Below the pieces are notes generated by a model. It was not told the origin of the DNA. It saw only the letters and a list, made by a program, of their open reading frames with translations, and made no database searches. Both the position numbers and the translations under genes were made by a program. This document shows, piece by piece, positions 1 through 7,422 of a stretch of DNA of 64,000 bases. The stretch comes from Haloglomus litoreum. Its GTDB lineage: Archaea > Halobacteriota > Halobacteria > Halobacteriales > Haloarculaceae. Each line of letters starts with the position of its first letter. Position 1 is the stretch's first letter. The stretch covers positions 4,402,001 to 4,466,000 of the forward strand of contig NZ_CP119988.1 of NCBI RefSeq assembly GCF_029338515.1, written 5' to 3'.

Positions 1-3
1 GCC

Positions 4-870
4 TCAGTCGTCCTGTCTGCGGAGCGTGAGGGTCGGACAGCTCGCGGTCCGGACGACACGTTCGGCGACGTTCGCCGTCAGGAAGCGGTCGAGCCGTCGC
101 TTCCCGTGCGCGCCCATCGTGAGCAGGTCGATATCCCGGTCGGCCGCGTAGGTGGTGATGCAGTCGCTCGGCGTCCCGCGCCAGACGCTGGTCTTCACGT
201 CGACGCCCACTCGCTCGCCGTGGTCGGTGACTGCATCCAGTGCCGCCTCGGAGCGCTGCTCGAGCGCTCCCAGCAGTCCCGGCGACGTGACGAGCCGGCT
301 ATCGATGACCGAGAGCGCGTGGACCGTCGCGTCGTAGCGGGCGGCGATGTCGAAGGTGTGTTCGGCGACCCGTTCGGCCTGACGGCCGCCGTCGGTCGGA
401 AGGAGGATGCGGTCGTAGTCGGCCTCGCGCTCTGCGACCGCCGACCGCGTCGTGAGCACCGGCTGGGTCGCCTTCTCGAGAACCGACGCGGCGACGCTCC
501 CGAGCATCCGGCGGGCGAGGCCGCCTCGCCCGCGGGTCCCCATCGCGATGAGGTCGGCGTCGTGCTCGTCGGCGTACCGCCGGATGCCCCGGGCGGGCGT
601 CCCCTGGACGACCGCGGTCTCGGTTTCGAGGCCGAGGTCGCGGGCCTGCTCGGCGACCACGGCCGTCGCCCGCTCCCCACGGTCGGTGAGCATACCGATG
701 ATGGCCTCGTAGTCGGTGAACCCGTCCTCGTCGAAGCTGACCGCACGGGTGTCGACGACGTAGAGAGCGTGGACGGTCGCCCCGTAACGGGCGGCGAGTG
801 CCAGCCCGTGGGTGACCGCCGGGCGGGTCCGGTCGCTGCCGTCGGTGGCGATGAGAACCGTGTCGTACAT
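4..870 (-). CDS. Universal stress protein, two tandem UspA domains
   Basis: This is a 288-residue cytoplasmic protein made of two UspA folds (about residues 1-140 and 147-285). UspA proteins bind ATP or AMP and are linked to stress survival. The first domain opens with YDTVLIATDGSD and keeps the nucleotide-binding signature (GTRGRGGLARRMLGS, a G-x2-G-x9-G-S pattern). The second keeps DRILLPTDGG, but its signature reads GAHGKRRLDRFLTAN and lacks the final G-S, so it may bind nucleotide poorly. I chose the internal ATG at 870 rather than the upstream start at 894 because the family begins with this strand and a GTTAAG box lies about 27 nt upstream (894-899). It stands alone, followed by an AtoE-type transporter on the same strand. 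Confidence 0.93.
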   Translation of the reverse strand: MYDTVLIATDGSDRTRPAVTHGLALAARYGATVHALYVVDTRAVSFDEDGFTDYEAIIGMLTDRGERATAVVAEQARDLGLETETAVVQGTPARGIRRYADEHDADLIAMGTRGRGGLARRMLGSVAASVLEKATQPVLTTRSAVAEREADYDRILLPTDGGRQAERVAEHTFDIAARYDATVHALSVIDSRLVTSPGLLGALEQRSEAALDAVTDHGERVGVDVKTSVWRGTPSDCITTYAADRDIDLLTMGAHGKRRLDRFLTANVAERVVRTASCPTLTLRRQDD

Positions 871-987
871 ACGCCACCTGTGACGGGGCGGCACTTAACC
901 GCTCGCCGGTGCCGGGGCGAATCGGGAGGACGCGACGGCGGCGGCGGGCGCTTCCGGATGCTCCCACCCCTGGCCCTGGCCCGGCCC

Positions 988-2403
988 TCAGAGCACGACC
1001 ATGAACAGGGTGAGCGAGGTGCAGACGATGAGGAGGCCGGCCACCATCGCGACGGCGGTGTAGCCGATGATGTCCCGGGCCCGGAGGTTCGCGATAGCCA
1101 GGAGCGGGATGGCCCAGAACGGCTGAATCATGTTCGTCAACTGGTCGCCCAGCATCTCGATGATGACCGCCTGTGCGGGGGTGTAGCCGAAGCCGGTCGT
1201 GACGTCGAGCATAATCGGTCCCATCGCGACCCACTGGCCACCGCCCGAGGGGATGAAGATGTTGACGACACCCGCGACGAGGACGCCGATGACCGGCCAC
1301 GTCGTCGGCGTCGCGAACCCGCCGAAGAACTCGACGATGACCGTCGCCAGCCCCGTCCCCGTCAGCAGGCCCGCGATGCCCGCGTAGAACGGGAACTGGA
1401 AGATGATACCGGAGATGTTCGTGACGCTGTCGCGCATCTGTTTCACGATGGCCGTCGGCCGGTTCCAGAGGAGGATGGCGAGCAGGAGGAACAGAGCGTT
1501 GATGCTGTTGAGCGTGAGGTTCGAGATGCCACCGCCGCGCAGGAACCACGCGTTCACGACGAAGAAGGCGGGGAACAGCCCGATAGCCAGCCCCAGCAGC
1601 CGGGAGTCGTTGAGCCGGTCGGCGACCGTCCGGTCGTCGGTGTCGCCGTCGCTGCCGCCGTCGGTCGCCACCGGCTCCTGGGCGTACGCCTCCGTGACCA
1701 CCCGGTCGACCTCCCGGTAGGTGCGGCGCGGGAGTTCCCGGACCCCCTCGGTCGGGTGGAGCAGTCCCATCACGACCGGGACCACCACCAGCAGTGCGCC
1801 GGTCGTGACGATGTTGGTGACGCTCCCGATGGTCTGTGCCAGCGGGATGCCGCCCCGGACGTAGTCGGGGAACGAGGCCGGGACGAGCGAGGGGTCGGCC
1901 ATCAGCAGGCCGACCGAGGAGGAGAAGCCGCCGTGGAACACCATAAGGCTGGTGTACCCGGCCGCAGCCAGCAGCGGGTAGTGGACCGAGATACCCTGCT
2001 CCTGGCACTCGTAGGCGACCCGTTTCGCCATGATGGCGCCGACGATGAGGCCGATGGCCCACGAGACGACGGCGGCGGCCATAGCGACGAACGAGGTGAA
2101 CCAGACCGCGGTGAACCGGGAGCTGGGCAGGCGCGCCAGCCGTTCGAGACCGCGGGTGAAGATGGGGGATTTCGCGATGGCATCGCCGGCCATCAGCAGG
2201 ACCGATATGGCCGCCATGAACGGGAGCAGGCTCCACACGCCGCCGGTCCAGGCGGTCAGTGTCTCTCGGGGACCCGACCCGGTCGCCACGGCGGCCGCGG
2301 CGGCGACGAAGGTGAGGACGATGGCGATGACGTACGGGTCCGGGATGTACCGCTCCGAGAGGTCGGAACACCGCTCGCCGAACGAGCGGATGAGACTGAG
2401 CAT
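988..2403 (-). CDS. AtoE-family short-chain fatty acid transporter
   Basis: A 471-residue polytopic membrane protein with about a dozen hydrophobic segments, matching the AtoE (short-chain fatty acid transporter) family by overall sequence. The family is thought to take up acetoacetate or butyrate-type acids with protons or ions. Recognisable parts are the N-terminus with SERYIPDPYVIAIVLT, a hydrophilic Asp-rich loop near residues 215-260, and a late GGGQWVAMGP-type loop near residue 385. A TTAA box at 2427-2432 is placed for a leaderless start at 2403. It is divergent from the SLC13-type permease. The exact substrate cannot be read from sequence, but the acyl-CoA genes elsewhere in the window make short-chain acids plausible. 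Confidence 0.85.
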   Translation of the reverse strand: MLSLIRSFGERCSDLSERYIPDPYVIAIVLTFVAAAAAVATGSGPRETLTAWTGGVWSLLPFMAAISVLLMAGDAIAKSPIFTRGLERLARLPSSRFTAVWFTSFVAMAAAVVSWAIGLIVGAIMAKRVAYECQEQGISVHYPLLAAAGYTSLMVFHGGFSSSVGLLMADPSLVPASFPDYVRGGIPLAQTIGSVTNIVTTGALLVVVPVVMGLLHPTEGVRELPRRTYREVDRVVTEAYAQEPVATDGGSDGDTDDRTVADRLNDSRLLGLAIGLFPAFFVVNAWFLRGGGISNLTLNSINALFLLLAILLWNRPTAIVKQMRDSVTNISGIIFQFPFYAGIAGLLTGTGLATVIVEFFGGFATPTTWPVIGVLVAGVVNIFIPSGGGQWVAMGPIMLDVTTGFGYTPAQAVIIEMLGDQLTNMIQPFWAIPLLAIANLRARDIIGYTAVAMVAGLLIVCTSLTLFMVVL

Positions 2404-2491
2404 ACAACAGCGACCGAACGTGACGTGTTAAGTCGCCCGTTCAACGCGGAGTGGACGAGGTTTAATGCAACGGGGGGAGAGACCGCCTTCG

Positions 2492-4348
2492 ATGGCACTT
2501 CCGCCGGTCACGACGGGGATGGCGCTCGTCTTCGGACTGATCCTCGTGGCGCTGGTCCTCTTCGTCACGGAGCTCATCTCCTCCGACATCACCGCGGTCG
2601 GCGTCCTGGTCGCACTGGCCGTTCTCGAACCGTACACGGGGGTCGCAGCCGGGGAAGCCATCTCCGGGTTCGCGAGTTCCGCGACGGTCACCATCGTCGC
2701 GATGTACATCCTCAGCGAGGGCATCCAGCGAACGGGCATCGTCGAGCGACTCGGCGTCTACCTCGCGCGCATCACGAAAGGTGACGAGTCACGGCTGCTC
2801 GCGGCGACCGTCGGGACGACGGGGATCTCGGCGGGGATCGTCAACAACACGCCCGTCGTCGCCGTATTCATCCCGATGATAACGGGGCTGGCCGAGCGGG
2901 CGGGCATCTCGCGGTCGAAACTGCTCCTGCCGCTGTCGTACGCGGCGATGCTCGGCGGCACGCTCACCCTCATCGGCACCTCGACCAACATCCTCGCGAG
3001 CGACTTCGCCCGCCAGCTCCCGGGTCGGGGCCCCATCGGCATGTTCGAGTTCACGCCGCTGGGCATCGTCGTCCTGCTCGTGGGGGCGGCGTACCTCCTC
3101 ACCGTGGGGCGGCGGCTCACCCCGGCACGGATTCCCCCGGATCAGGACCTCACCGAACAGTTCGACCTGGAGGACGAGCTGAGCCGGCTGACCGTCCGCG
3201 AGGACTCGGAGCTCGTCGGGAGCCGGGTCGAGGACGTCGCCGAGGAGCTGGAGGCGACCCCGGAGCTGGCGGTCGACCTGCTCCAGCTCGACCGCGAGGA
3301 GGAGAGCTTCCACGCCCTGACCTCCGACCGGACAGTCGAGCCCGGCGACACGCTCACCGTCCGGGGCAGTCTGCAGGCGGTCAACCAGCTGGCCGAGACG
3401 TTCGGCCTCCGCCAGCTCGCCCGCGAGGAGGTGACCGACGACGACCTCGTCACGGAGGCGAGTACGCTCGTGGAGGCGGTCGTCCTGCCGGACTCGCGGC
3501 TGGTCGGCGAGACCATCCCCGAGTCGGGACTGGAGGCCCAGTTCGACACGACGGTTCTGGAGGTGCGCCGTGACGGCTCGACTCTGGAGGACCTGACCGA
3601 CTTCACGTTCCACGCCGGCGACACGCTCCTCCTCCACACCACGCTGGACGACGCCACCTACCTCCAGGAGGCGGGCGACGTGGTGCTCTCGGAACTGCCC
3701 GACGAGGGGCTCGAACTGCTGGAGCCGGACGCCGACGAGTCGGTCGTCGCGCCGCTCAGCCCGAAGACGCCGGTCGCCGTCGCCATCATGGCGGCCGTCA
3801 TCGGCGTGGCGGCGCTCGGCCTCGTCCCCATCGTCATCGCGGCGCTCGGCGGCGTCTTCGCGATGGTCGTCACGGGCTGTCTCGACCCCTCGGACGCGTA
3901 CGACGCCGTCTCGTGGAACATCGTCTTCCTGCTGGCGGGCGTCCTGCCGCTCGGCCTGGCGATGCAACGCACAGGCGGTGCGGAGTTCATCGCCGCGCTC
4001 GTCGTGAGCAGCGCCGACGTCCTCCCCGTGCTCGCGGTACTGGGGCTGTTCTACCTGCTGACGGGCCTGCTGGCGAACATCATCACCCCCGTCGCGAGCG
4101 TCGTCCTGATGATCCCGGTCGCCGTCGACACGGCCGGGCGCATCGGTGGCGAGCCGTTCTCGTTCCTGCTGGCCGTCACCTTCGCCGCCTCCGCGGCGTT
4201 CATGACGCCCATCGGCTACCAGACGAACCTCATGGTGTACGGCCCCGGCGGCTACAAGTTCACCGACTACGTCCGGGTCGGCGCGCCGCTCCAGTTGCTG
4301 CTGGCCGTCGTGGTGACGCTGGGTATCGCGACGCTGTTCGGGGTCTGA
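2492..4348 (+). CDS. SLC13-type permease with two central TrkA-C (RCK_C) domains
   Basis: A 618-residue inner-membrane permease of the CitM/DASS ion-transporter kind. Hydrophobic segments form two halves (about residues 5-215 and 430-618), each with the family's Asn/Thr-rich re-entrant region (NNTPVVAVFIP and IGTSTNILAS in the first half; ITPVASVVLM and GYQTNLMVYGPGGY in the second). Between them (about residues 230-405) lie two RCK_C regulatory domains (SELVGSRVEDVAEEL, DSRLVGETIPESGL), which usually bind small ligands. Substrates of the family are dicarboxylates, sulfate or similar anions; the sequence does not decide. The start at 2492 is chosen because a TTTAAT box (2461-2466) lies 26-31 nt upstream; the earlier ATG at 2465 overlaps that box. 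Confidence 0.88.
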   Translation: MALPPVTTGMALVFGLILVALVLFVTELISSDITAVGVLVALAVLEPYTGVAAGEAISGFASSATVTIVAMYILSEGIQRTGIVERLGVYLARITKGDESRLLAATVGTTGISAGIVNNTPVVAVFIPMITGLAERAGISRSKLLLPLSYAAMLGGTLTLIGTSTNILASDFARQLPGRGPIGMFEFTPLGIVVLLVGAAYLLTVGRRLTPARIPPDQDLTEQFDLEDELSRLTVREDSELVGSRVEDVAEELEATPELAVDLLQLDREEESFHALTSDRTVEPGDTLTVRGSLQAVNQLAETFGLRQLAREEVTDDDLVTEASTLVEAVVLPDSRLVGETIPESGLEAQFDTTVLEVRRDGSTLEDLTDFTFHAGDTLLLHTTLDDATYLQEAGDVVLSELPDEGLELLEPDADESVVAPLSPKTPVAVAIMAAVIGVAALGLVPIVIAALGGVFAMVVTGCLDPSDAYDAVSWNIVFLLAGVLPLGLAMQRTGGAEFIAALVVSSADVLPVLAVLGLFYLLTGLLANIITPVASVVLMIPVAVDTAGRIGGEPFSFLLAVTFAASAAFMTPIGYQTNLMVYGPGGYKFTDYVRVGAPLQLLLAVVVTLGIATLFGV

Positions 4349-4729
4349 GTCCGGGCGGCCCTACTGCCGGGGCGCGGTGACGGCCGACGTACGAGTTATG
4401 CGACCGGCCACGGAGCGGTGGGCAATCGGATGCGTCGGTTCCTCGACCTCGCCGCCGTCGCCATCGTCGTCATCGTCATCGTGGGTCGTGTCGCCGGCAC
4501 TCGCCCGCGGTCGGTGAGAGCGAGTCCGCGTGTTCGTGCTCGGCGACGACTGGTCGGCGGCGCGGATGCTCGAGGAGCCGAAGGACGACCCCGGGGACCT
4601 CCGGACGAACCACTCCCCCAGGGGCGAGGACAACCACCGGGTGGCGTTCGGGGCCGAGCGACCCCCCGGACGGGCGGCGCCCGGCTGTGTCGTGTGGCTA
4701 TAAACCCCCGACCCCCGAACGACTCAGGA
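4349..4729. other. Gene-poor stretch with two frame-shifted coding-like pieces
   Basis: No intact gene is convincing here. On the plus strand a segment from the ATG at 4430 starts MRRFLDLAAVAIVVIVIV, like a membrane or signal segment. After a +1 frame change, a second segment (about 4530-4701) starts VFVLGDDWSAARMLEEPKDD and ends in TAA inside the TATA box of the next gene. Both pieces have the G/C-rich third positions typical of real genes in this window. They could be remnants of one small gene broken by a frameshift, or chance. The TATA-like box of the patatin gene lies at 4698-4705. Confidence 0.35.
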
Positions 4730-5722
4730 ATGACCGACGACCCGCTGAAGGTCGCCATCGCCTGCCAGGGCGGGGGGAGCCACACCGCCTTCACCGCCGG
4801 AGCGCTCCAGCGACTCCTCCCCGAGATCACCCGCGAACGGTACGACGTCGTCGGATTCTCGGGCACCTCCGGCGGCGCTATCTGCGCGCTGCTGGGGTGG
4901 TACGGCCACGTGAGCCCGGACCACGCGCCGGCGGCGCTGCTCGGGGAGTTCTGGAAGGATATGGAGGCCGATACCCCCGCGGAACGGTACCTCAACGACC
5001 TGACCGTCCAGACCGCCCGCTTCCGGGCGATGGGCTTCCCGTTCCCGTCGTTCAGCCCGGGCCAGACCCCGGCCGGCGCCCTGGCCGAGCGTGAGCTCCG
5101 GCGGCTACTCGAGCGCCACGTCGACTTCGCGAACGCGCGGCGGCTGAGCGCCCAGATACGCGAGCAGCGCCACGAGGAGACCATCACACCAGGGCTACTG
5201 GTCAGCGCCATCGACGTACTGAGCGGTGAGTTCCGGGTCTTCCGGGGCCGCGAGATGAGCGCCGACGCGGTGCTGGCGAGTGCCGCCGAACCCGGCCTGT
5301 TCGGCGCCGTCGACGTCGACGGCCGCCACTACTGGGACGGGCTGTTCTCGAAGAACCCGCCGGTCCGTGACTTCTCGACTGCCGACGACATCCCCGACCC
5401 GGACGAGGTGTGGCTCATCCAGATCAACCCCTCCGAGCGGTCGACGGTGCCGACCTCGCAGGAGGGTATCGCCGACCGTCGCAACGAGCTCAGCGGCAAC
5501 ACCTCGCTGGAGCAGGAGGTCCAGTTCATCGAGCAGGTCAACGAGTGGGTCGACGCGGGCTACCTCCCCGAGCGGCACACCCACACGGACATCCGGCGGG
5601 TCCGCTTCGAGGAGGAGCTGGCGTGGTCGACGAAGCTGGACCGGTCGCCGGCGTTCCTCGAGGCGCTGTTCCGCACCGGGCGCGAACGAGCCGACGCCTT
5701 CCTCGGCGACCGGCGGGCGTAG
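4730..5722 (+). CDS. Patatin-like phospholipase family hydrolase
   Basis: A 330-residue putative serine lipid acyl hydrolase. All three patatin signatures are visible: the glycine-rich oxyanion loop CQGGGSHTAF (residues 12-21), the nucleophile elbow GTSGG (serine at residue 47), and the aspartate of the Ser-Asp dyad in YWDGLF (D203). Such enzymes cleave acyl chains from phospholipids or related lipids. In haloarchaea the lipids are ether-linked, so the natural substrate is uncertain. No signal peptide is seen, so it is probably cytoplasmic. The start is fixed by a TATAAA box at 4698-4705, 27 nt upstream of the ATG. It converges with a small membrane protein gene only 2 bp away. Confidence 0.9.
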   Translation: MTDDPLKVAIACQGGGSHTAFTAGALQRLLPEITRERYDVVGFSGTSGGAICALLGWYGHVSPDHAPAALLGEFWKDMEADTPAERYLNDLTVQTARFRAMGFPFPSFSPGQTPAGALAERELRRLLERHVDFANARRLSAQIREQRHEETITPGLLVSAIDVLSGEFRVFRGREMSADAVLASAAEPGLFGAVDVDGRHYWDGLFSKNPPVRDFSTADDIPDPDEVWLIQINPSERSTVPTSQEGIADRRNELSGNTSLEQEVQFIEQVNEWVDAGYLPERHTHTDIRRVRFEEELAWSTKLDRSPAFLEALFRTGRERADAFLGDRRA

Positions 5723-5724
5723 GG

Positions 5725-5937
5725 CTACTTCGGGGCTGGCTTCTCGGGAACCGTATCACGGTCACGGCGCCGGAGCCGCCGCGCGGCGAACCACGCGGCC
5801 ACGCTCGCGGCGAGCGCCCCGAGGGCGACCCGGCGCGCCGTGACGGGGGCGTTCGACCGGTCGGGCGGCTCGTCACCGTCCGGCTCCTTCTCGTCGCCGG
5901 CGAGTCGGCGGAGGGTCGGGCCGAAGACGACTGGCAT
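5725..5937 (-). CDS. Small single-pass membrane protein, unknown
   Basis: A 70-residue protein: a charged N-terminus (MPVVFGPTLRRLAGDEKEPD), one hydrophobic segment (about residues 42-58, ALGALAASVAAWFAA) followed by RRLRRRDRD, and a short polar tail. The layout suggests a small anchored protein with its positive cluster on the cytoplasmic side. No family recognised. Composition and codon use fit the neighbours, and it fits neatly between the patatin gene (convergent) and the SDR gene (same strand, 56 bp upstream). Confidence 0.55.
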   Translation of the reverse strand: MPVVFGPTLRRLAGDEKEPDGDEPPDRSNAPVTARRVALGALAASVAAWFAARRLRRRDRDTVPEKPAPK

Positions 5938-5993
5938 ACCGCACCCTCGGGGGCGGTCGGCTTCAATCGCTCGGACCGGCACCAGGGGTGGCC

Positions 5994-6869
5994 TCAGTAC
6001 GTGAGGCTCATCCCGCCCTCGTGGGTCATGTCGCCACCGTTGAGATGCTTGCTGTGGTGCGAACAGCCCATCACGTAGAGGTTCGCCACCTCGTAGGGCT
6101 CCATCATCTCCTTGACGCGGGTGCGTTCGAGCATCACCTGTTCGACGACCTCGTCGACGGTCAGTCCGCGGCGGTCGGCGGTGTCGGGCAGTTGCTTCGC
6201 GACCAGCCCGGTCTTGACGTACGCCGTCGAGACCGTGAACGCCCGGACCGTCCCCTCGCCCTCGGCGGCGATGGACTGGGTGAGCCCGCGGAGCCCGAAC
6301 TTGGTCGTGTTGTACGCCACCTTGTCCCGGGTGACGATGTGGCCGTGGACCGAGCACATGTTGCCGACGACGCCGCGGCCGTCGTCGTTCGCGCGGAAGT
6401 GTGGCAGGCAGTGTTTCGTCAGCAGCAGCGGTGCGCGCTGCATCACGTCGTGCATCAGGTCGTACTTCTCGACCGGGAACGACTCGATGGGCGCGACCGT
6501 CTGGATGCCGGCGATGTTCGCGAGGTAGCGGAGGTTCCCGTGCCCGGCGGCCTCGTCGACGATGCGCTCGAGGTCCGTGTCGTCCGCGAGGTTGCCCGCG
6601 ACGGTCTCGACCGTGCCGGGGAGGTCGAGGTCGGCGGCCCGCTCCTGGACCTCCGCGAGTCCGGCCTCGTCGCGGTCGGTCGCGACGACCGTCAGTCCGT
6701 TGGCCGCGAACGCGAGCGCGGTCGCTCGCCCGATGCCGGCGCCGCCGCCGGTCACGAGCGCGACGTTCTCCGATGCGTAGTTCGGGTCGTCCAGTTCCAG
6801 CAGGTCACCACGAGTGATCTCGCTGGGTCCGTACTTCTCCATCGCCTCATCGACGGTCATATCGGCCAT
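5994..6869 (-). CDS. Short-chain dehydrogenase/reductase (SDR), NAD-type
   Basis: A 291-residue classical SDR. A non-conserved N-terminal extension (residues 1-34) precedes the Rossmann fold with TGGGAGIG (40-47). Asp65 after beta-2 predicts NAD(H) rather than NADP(H). The NIAG motif (118-121), Ser173 and the YxxxK pair Tyr186/Lys190 complete the active site. Overall it resembles 3-hydroxybutyrate dehydrogenase or 3-oxoacyl reductase branches, but the substrate cannot be assigned. The C-terminus has the usual GGDMTHEGG loop. A CTATTC box (6893-6899) is spaced for a leaderless ATG at 6869. Confidence 0.88.
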   Translation of the reverse strand: MADMTVDEAMEKYGPSEITRGDLLELDDPNYASENVALVTGGGAGIGRATALAFAANGLTVVATDRDEAGLAEVQERAADLDLPGTVETVAGNLADDTDLERIVDEAAGHGNLRYLANIAGIQTVAPIESFPVEKYDLMHDVMQRAPLLLTKHCLPHFRANDDGRGVVGNMCSVHGHIVTRDKVAYNTTKFGLRGLTQSIAAEGEGTVRAFTVSTAYVKTGLVAKQLPDTADRRGLTVDEVVEQVMLERTRVKEMMEPYEVANLYVMGCSHHSKHLNGGDMTHEGGMSLTY

Positions 6870-6922
6870 ACGTCCAGAACCGCCGTCGGCGAGGAATAGC
6901 TACCGGCGGCGGCGCGAGCCGA

Positions 6923-7264
6923 CTACTCGATGTCGGCGCTGGCGTCCGACTGGACGTTCTCCAGCGCCCGTCGGGCGCCACTTTTCGAGGAGTAGCCCTC
7001 GCCACTGTCCGCGATGATGCGACCGTTCTTCGAGAGCAGCCGCCAGCGGTACTCACCGGCCTTGTCCTCGAACACCTCGAAGTGCGGCGTCCCGATCTCC
7101 AGCACGCTCGCGGTCGGCGCGTCGCGCTGGATGCGCTCGACGGCCTCCTTCGCGCTACTCTTCGAGGAGTAGCCCTCGCTGCTGTCCGCGATGATGTCGT
7201 TCCCGGATGTCAGTCGCCACCGATACTCGCCGGCCTTGTCCTCGTAGACTTCGTAGGATGCCAT
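6923..7264 (-). CDS. Tandem DUF1508 (YegP/HVO_2922-like) protein
   Basis: A 113-residue protein made almost entirely of two DUF1508 modules (about residues 2-50 and 61-110). Each has the pattern F/YEVxEDKAGEYRWRL ... DSxEGYSSKSxA. DUF1508 proteins are small alpha/beta domains, often duplicated, of unknown biochemical role. The family ATG at 7264 was chosen over the upstream one at 7291 because a strong TATATAAT box (7290-7298) lies at the leaderless distance and overlaps the earlier start. Its neighbour upstream on the same strand carries five further copies of the same module, so the pair probably arose by local duplication. Confidence 0.9.
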   Translation of the reverse strand: MASYEVYEDKAGEYRWRLTSGNDIIADSSEGYSSKSSAKEAVERIQRDAPTASVLEIGTPHFEVFEDKAGEYRWRLLSKNGRIIADSGEGYSSKSGARRALENVQSDASADIE

Positions 7265-7422
7265 ACAAACCTTCATTCGACCCCACAACATATATAATTA
7301 CCCCATATAGAGTAATATCAGCGATTAATTCTTTTGTAGCGAATAGACGACAGTAATGGAGGGCAGAATCGAGTTCTGTATATCCCGGGCGACCCCGGGT
7401 GGGGGCCGTACCGGTCCGACGG

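Noticed and set aside
106-2784. 892-residue plus-strand open frame covering uspA and the AtoE-type transporter gene
   Set aside because: It runs antisense to two recognised genes; its translation is Arg/Gly/His-rich with no domain, as expected from high GC.
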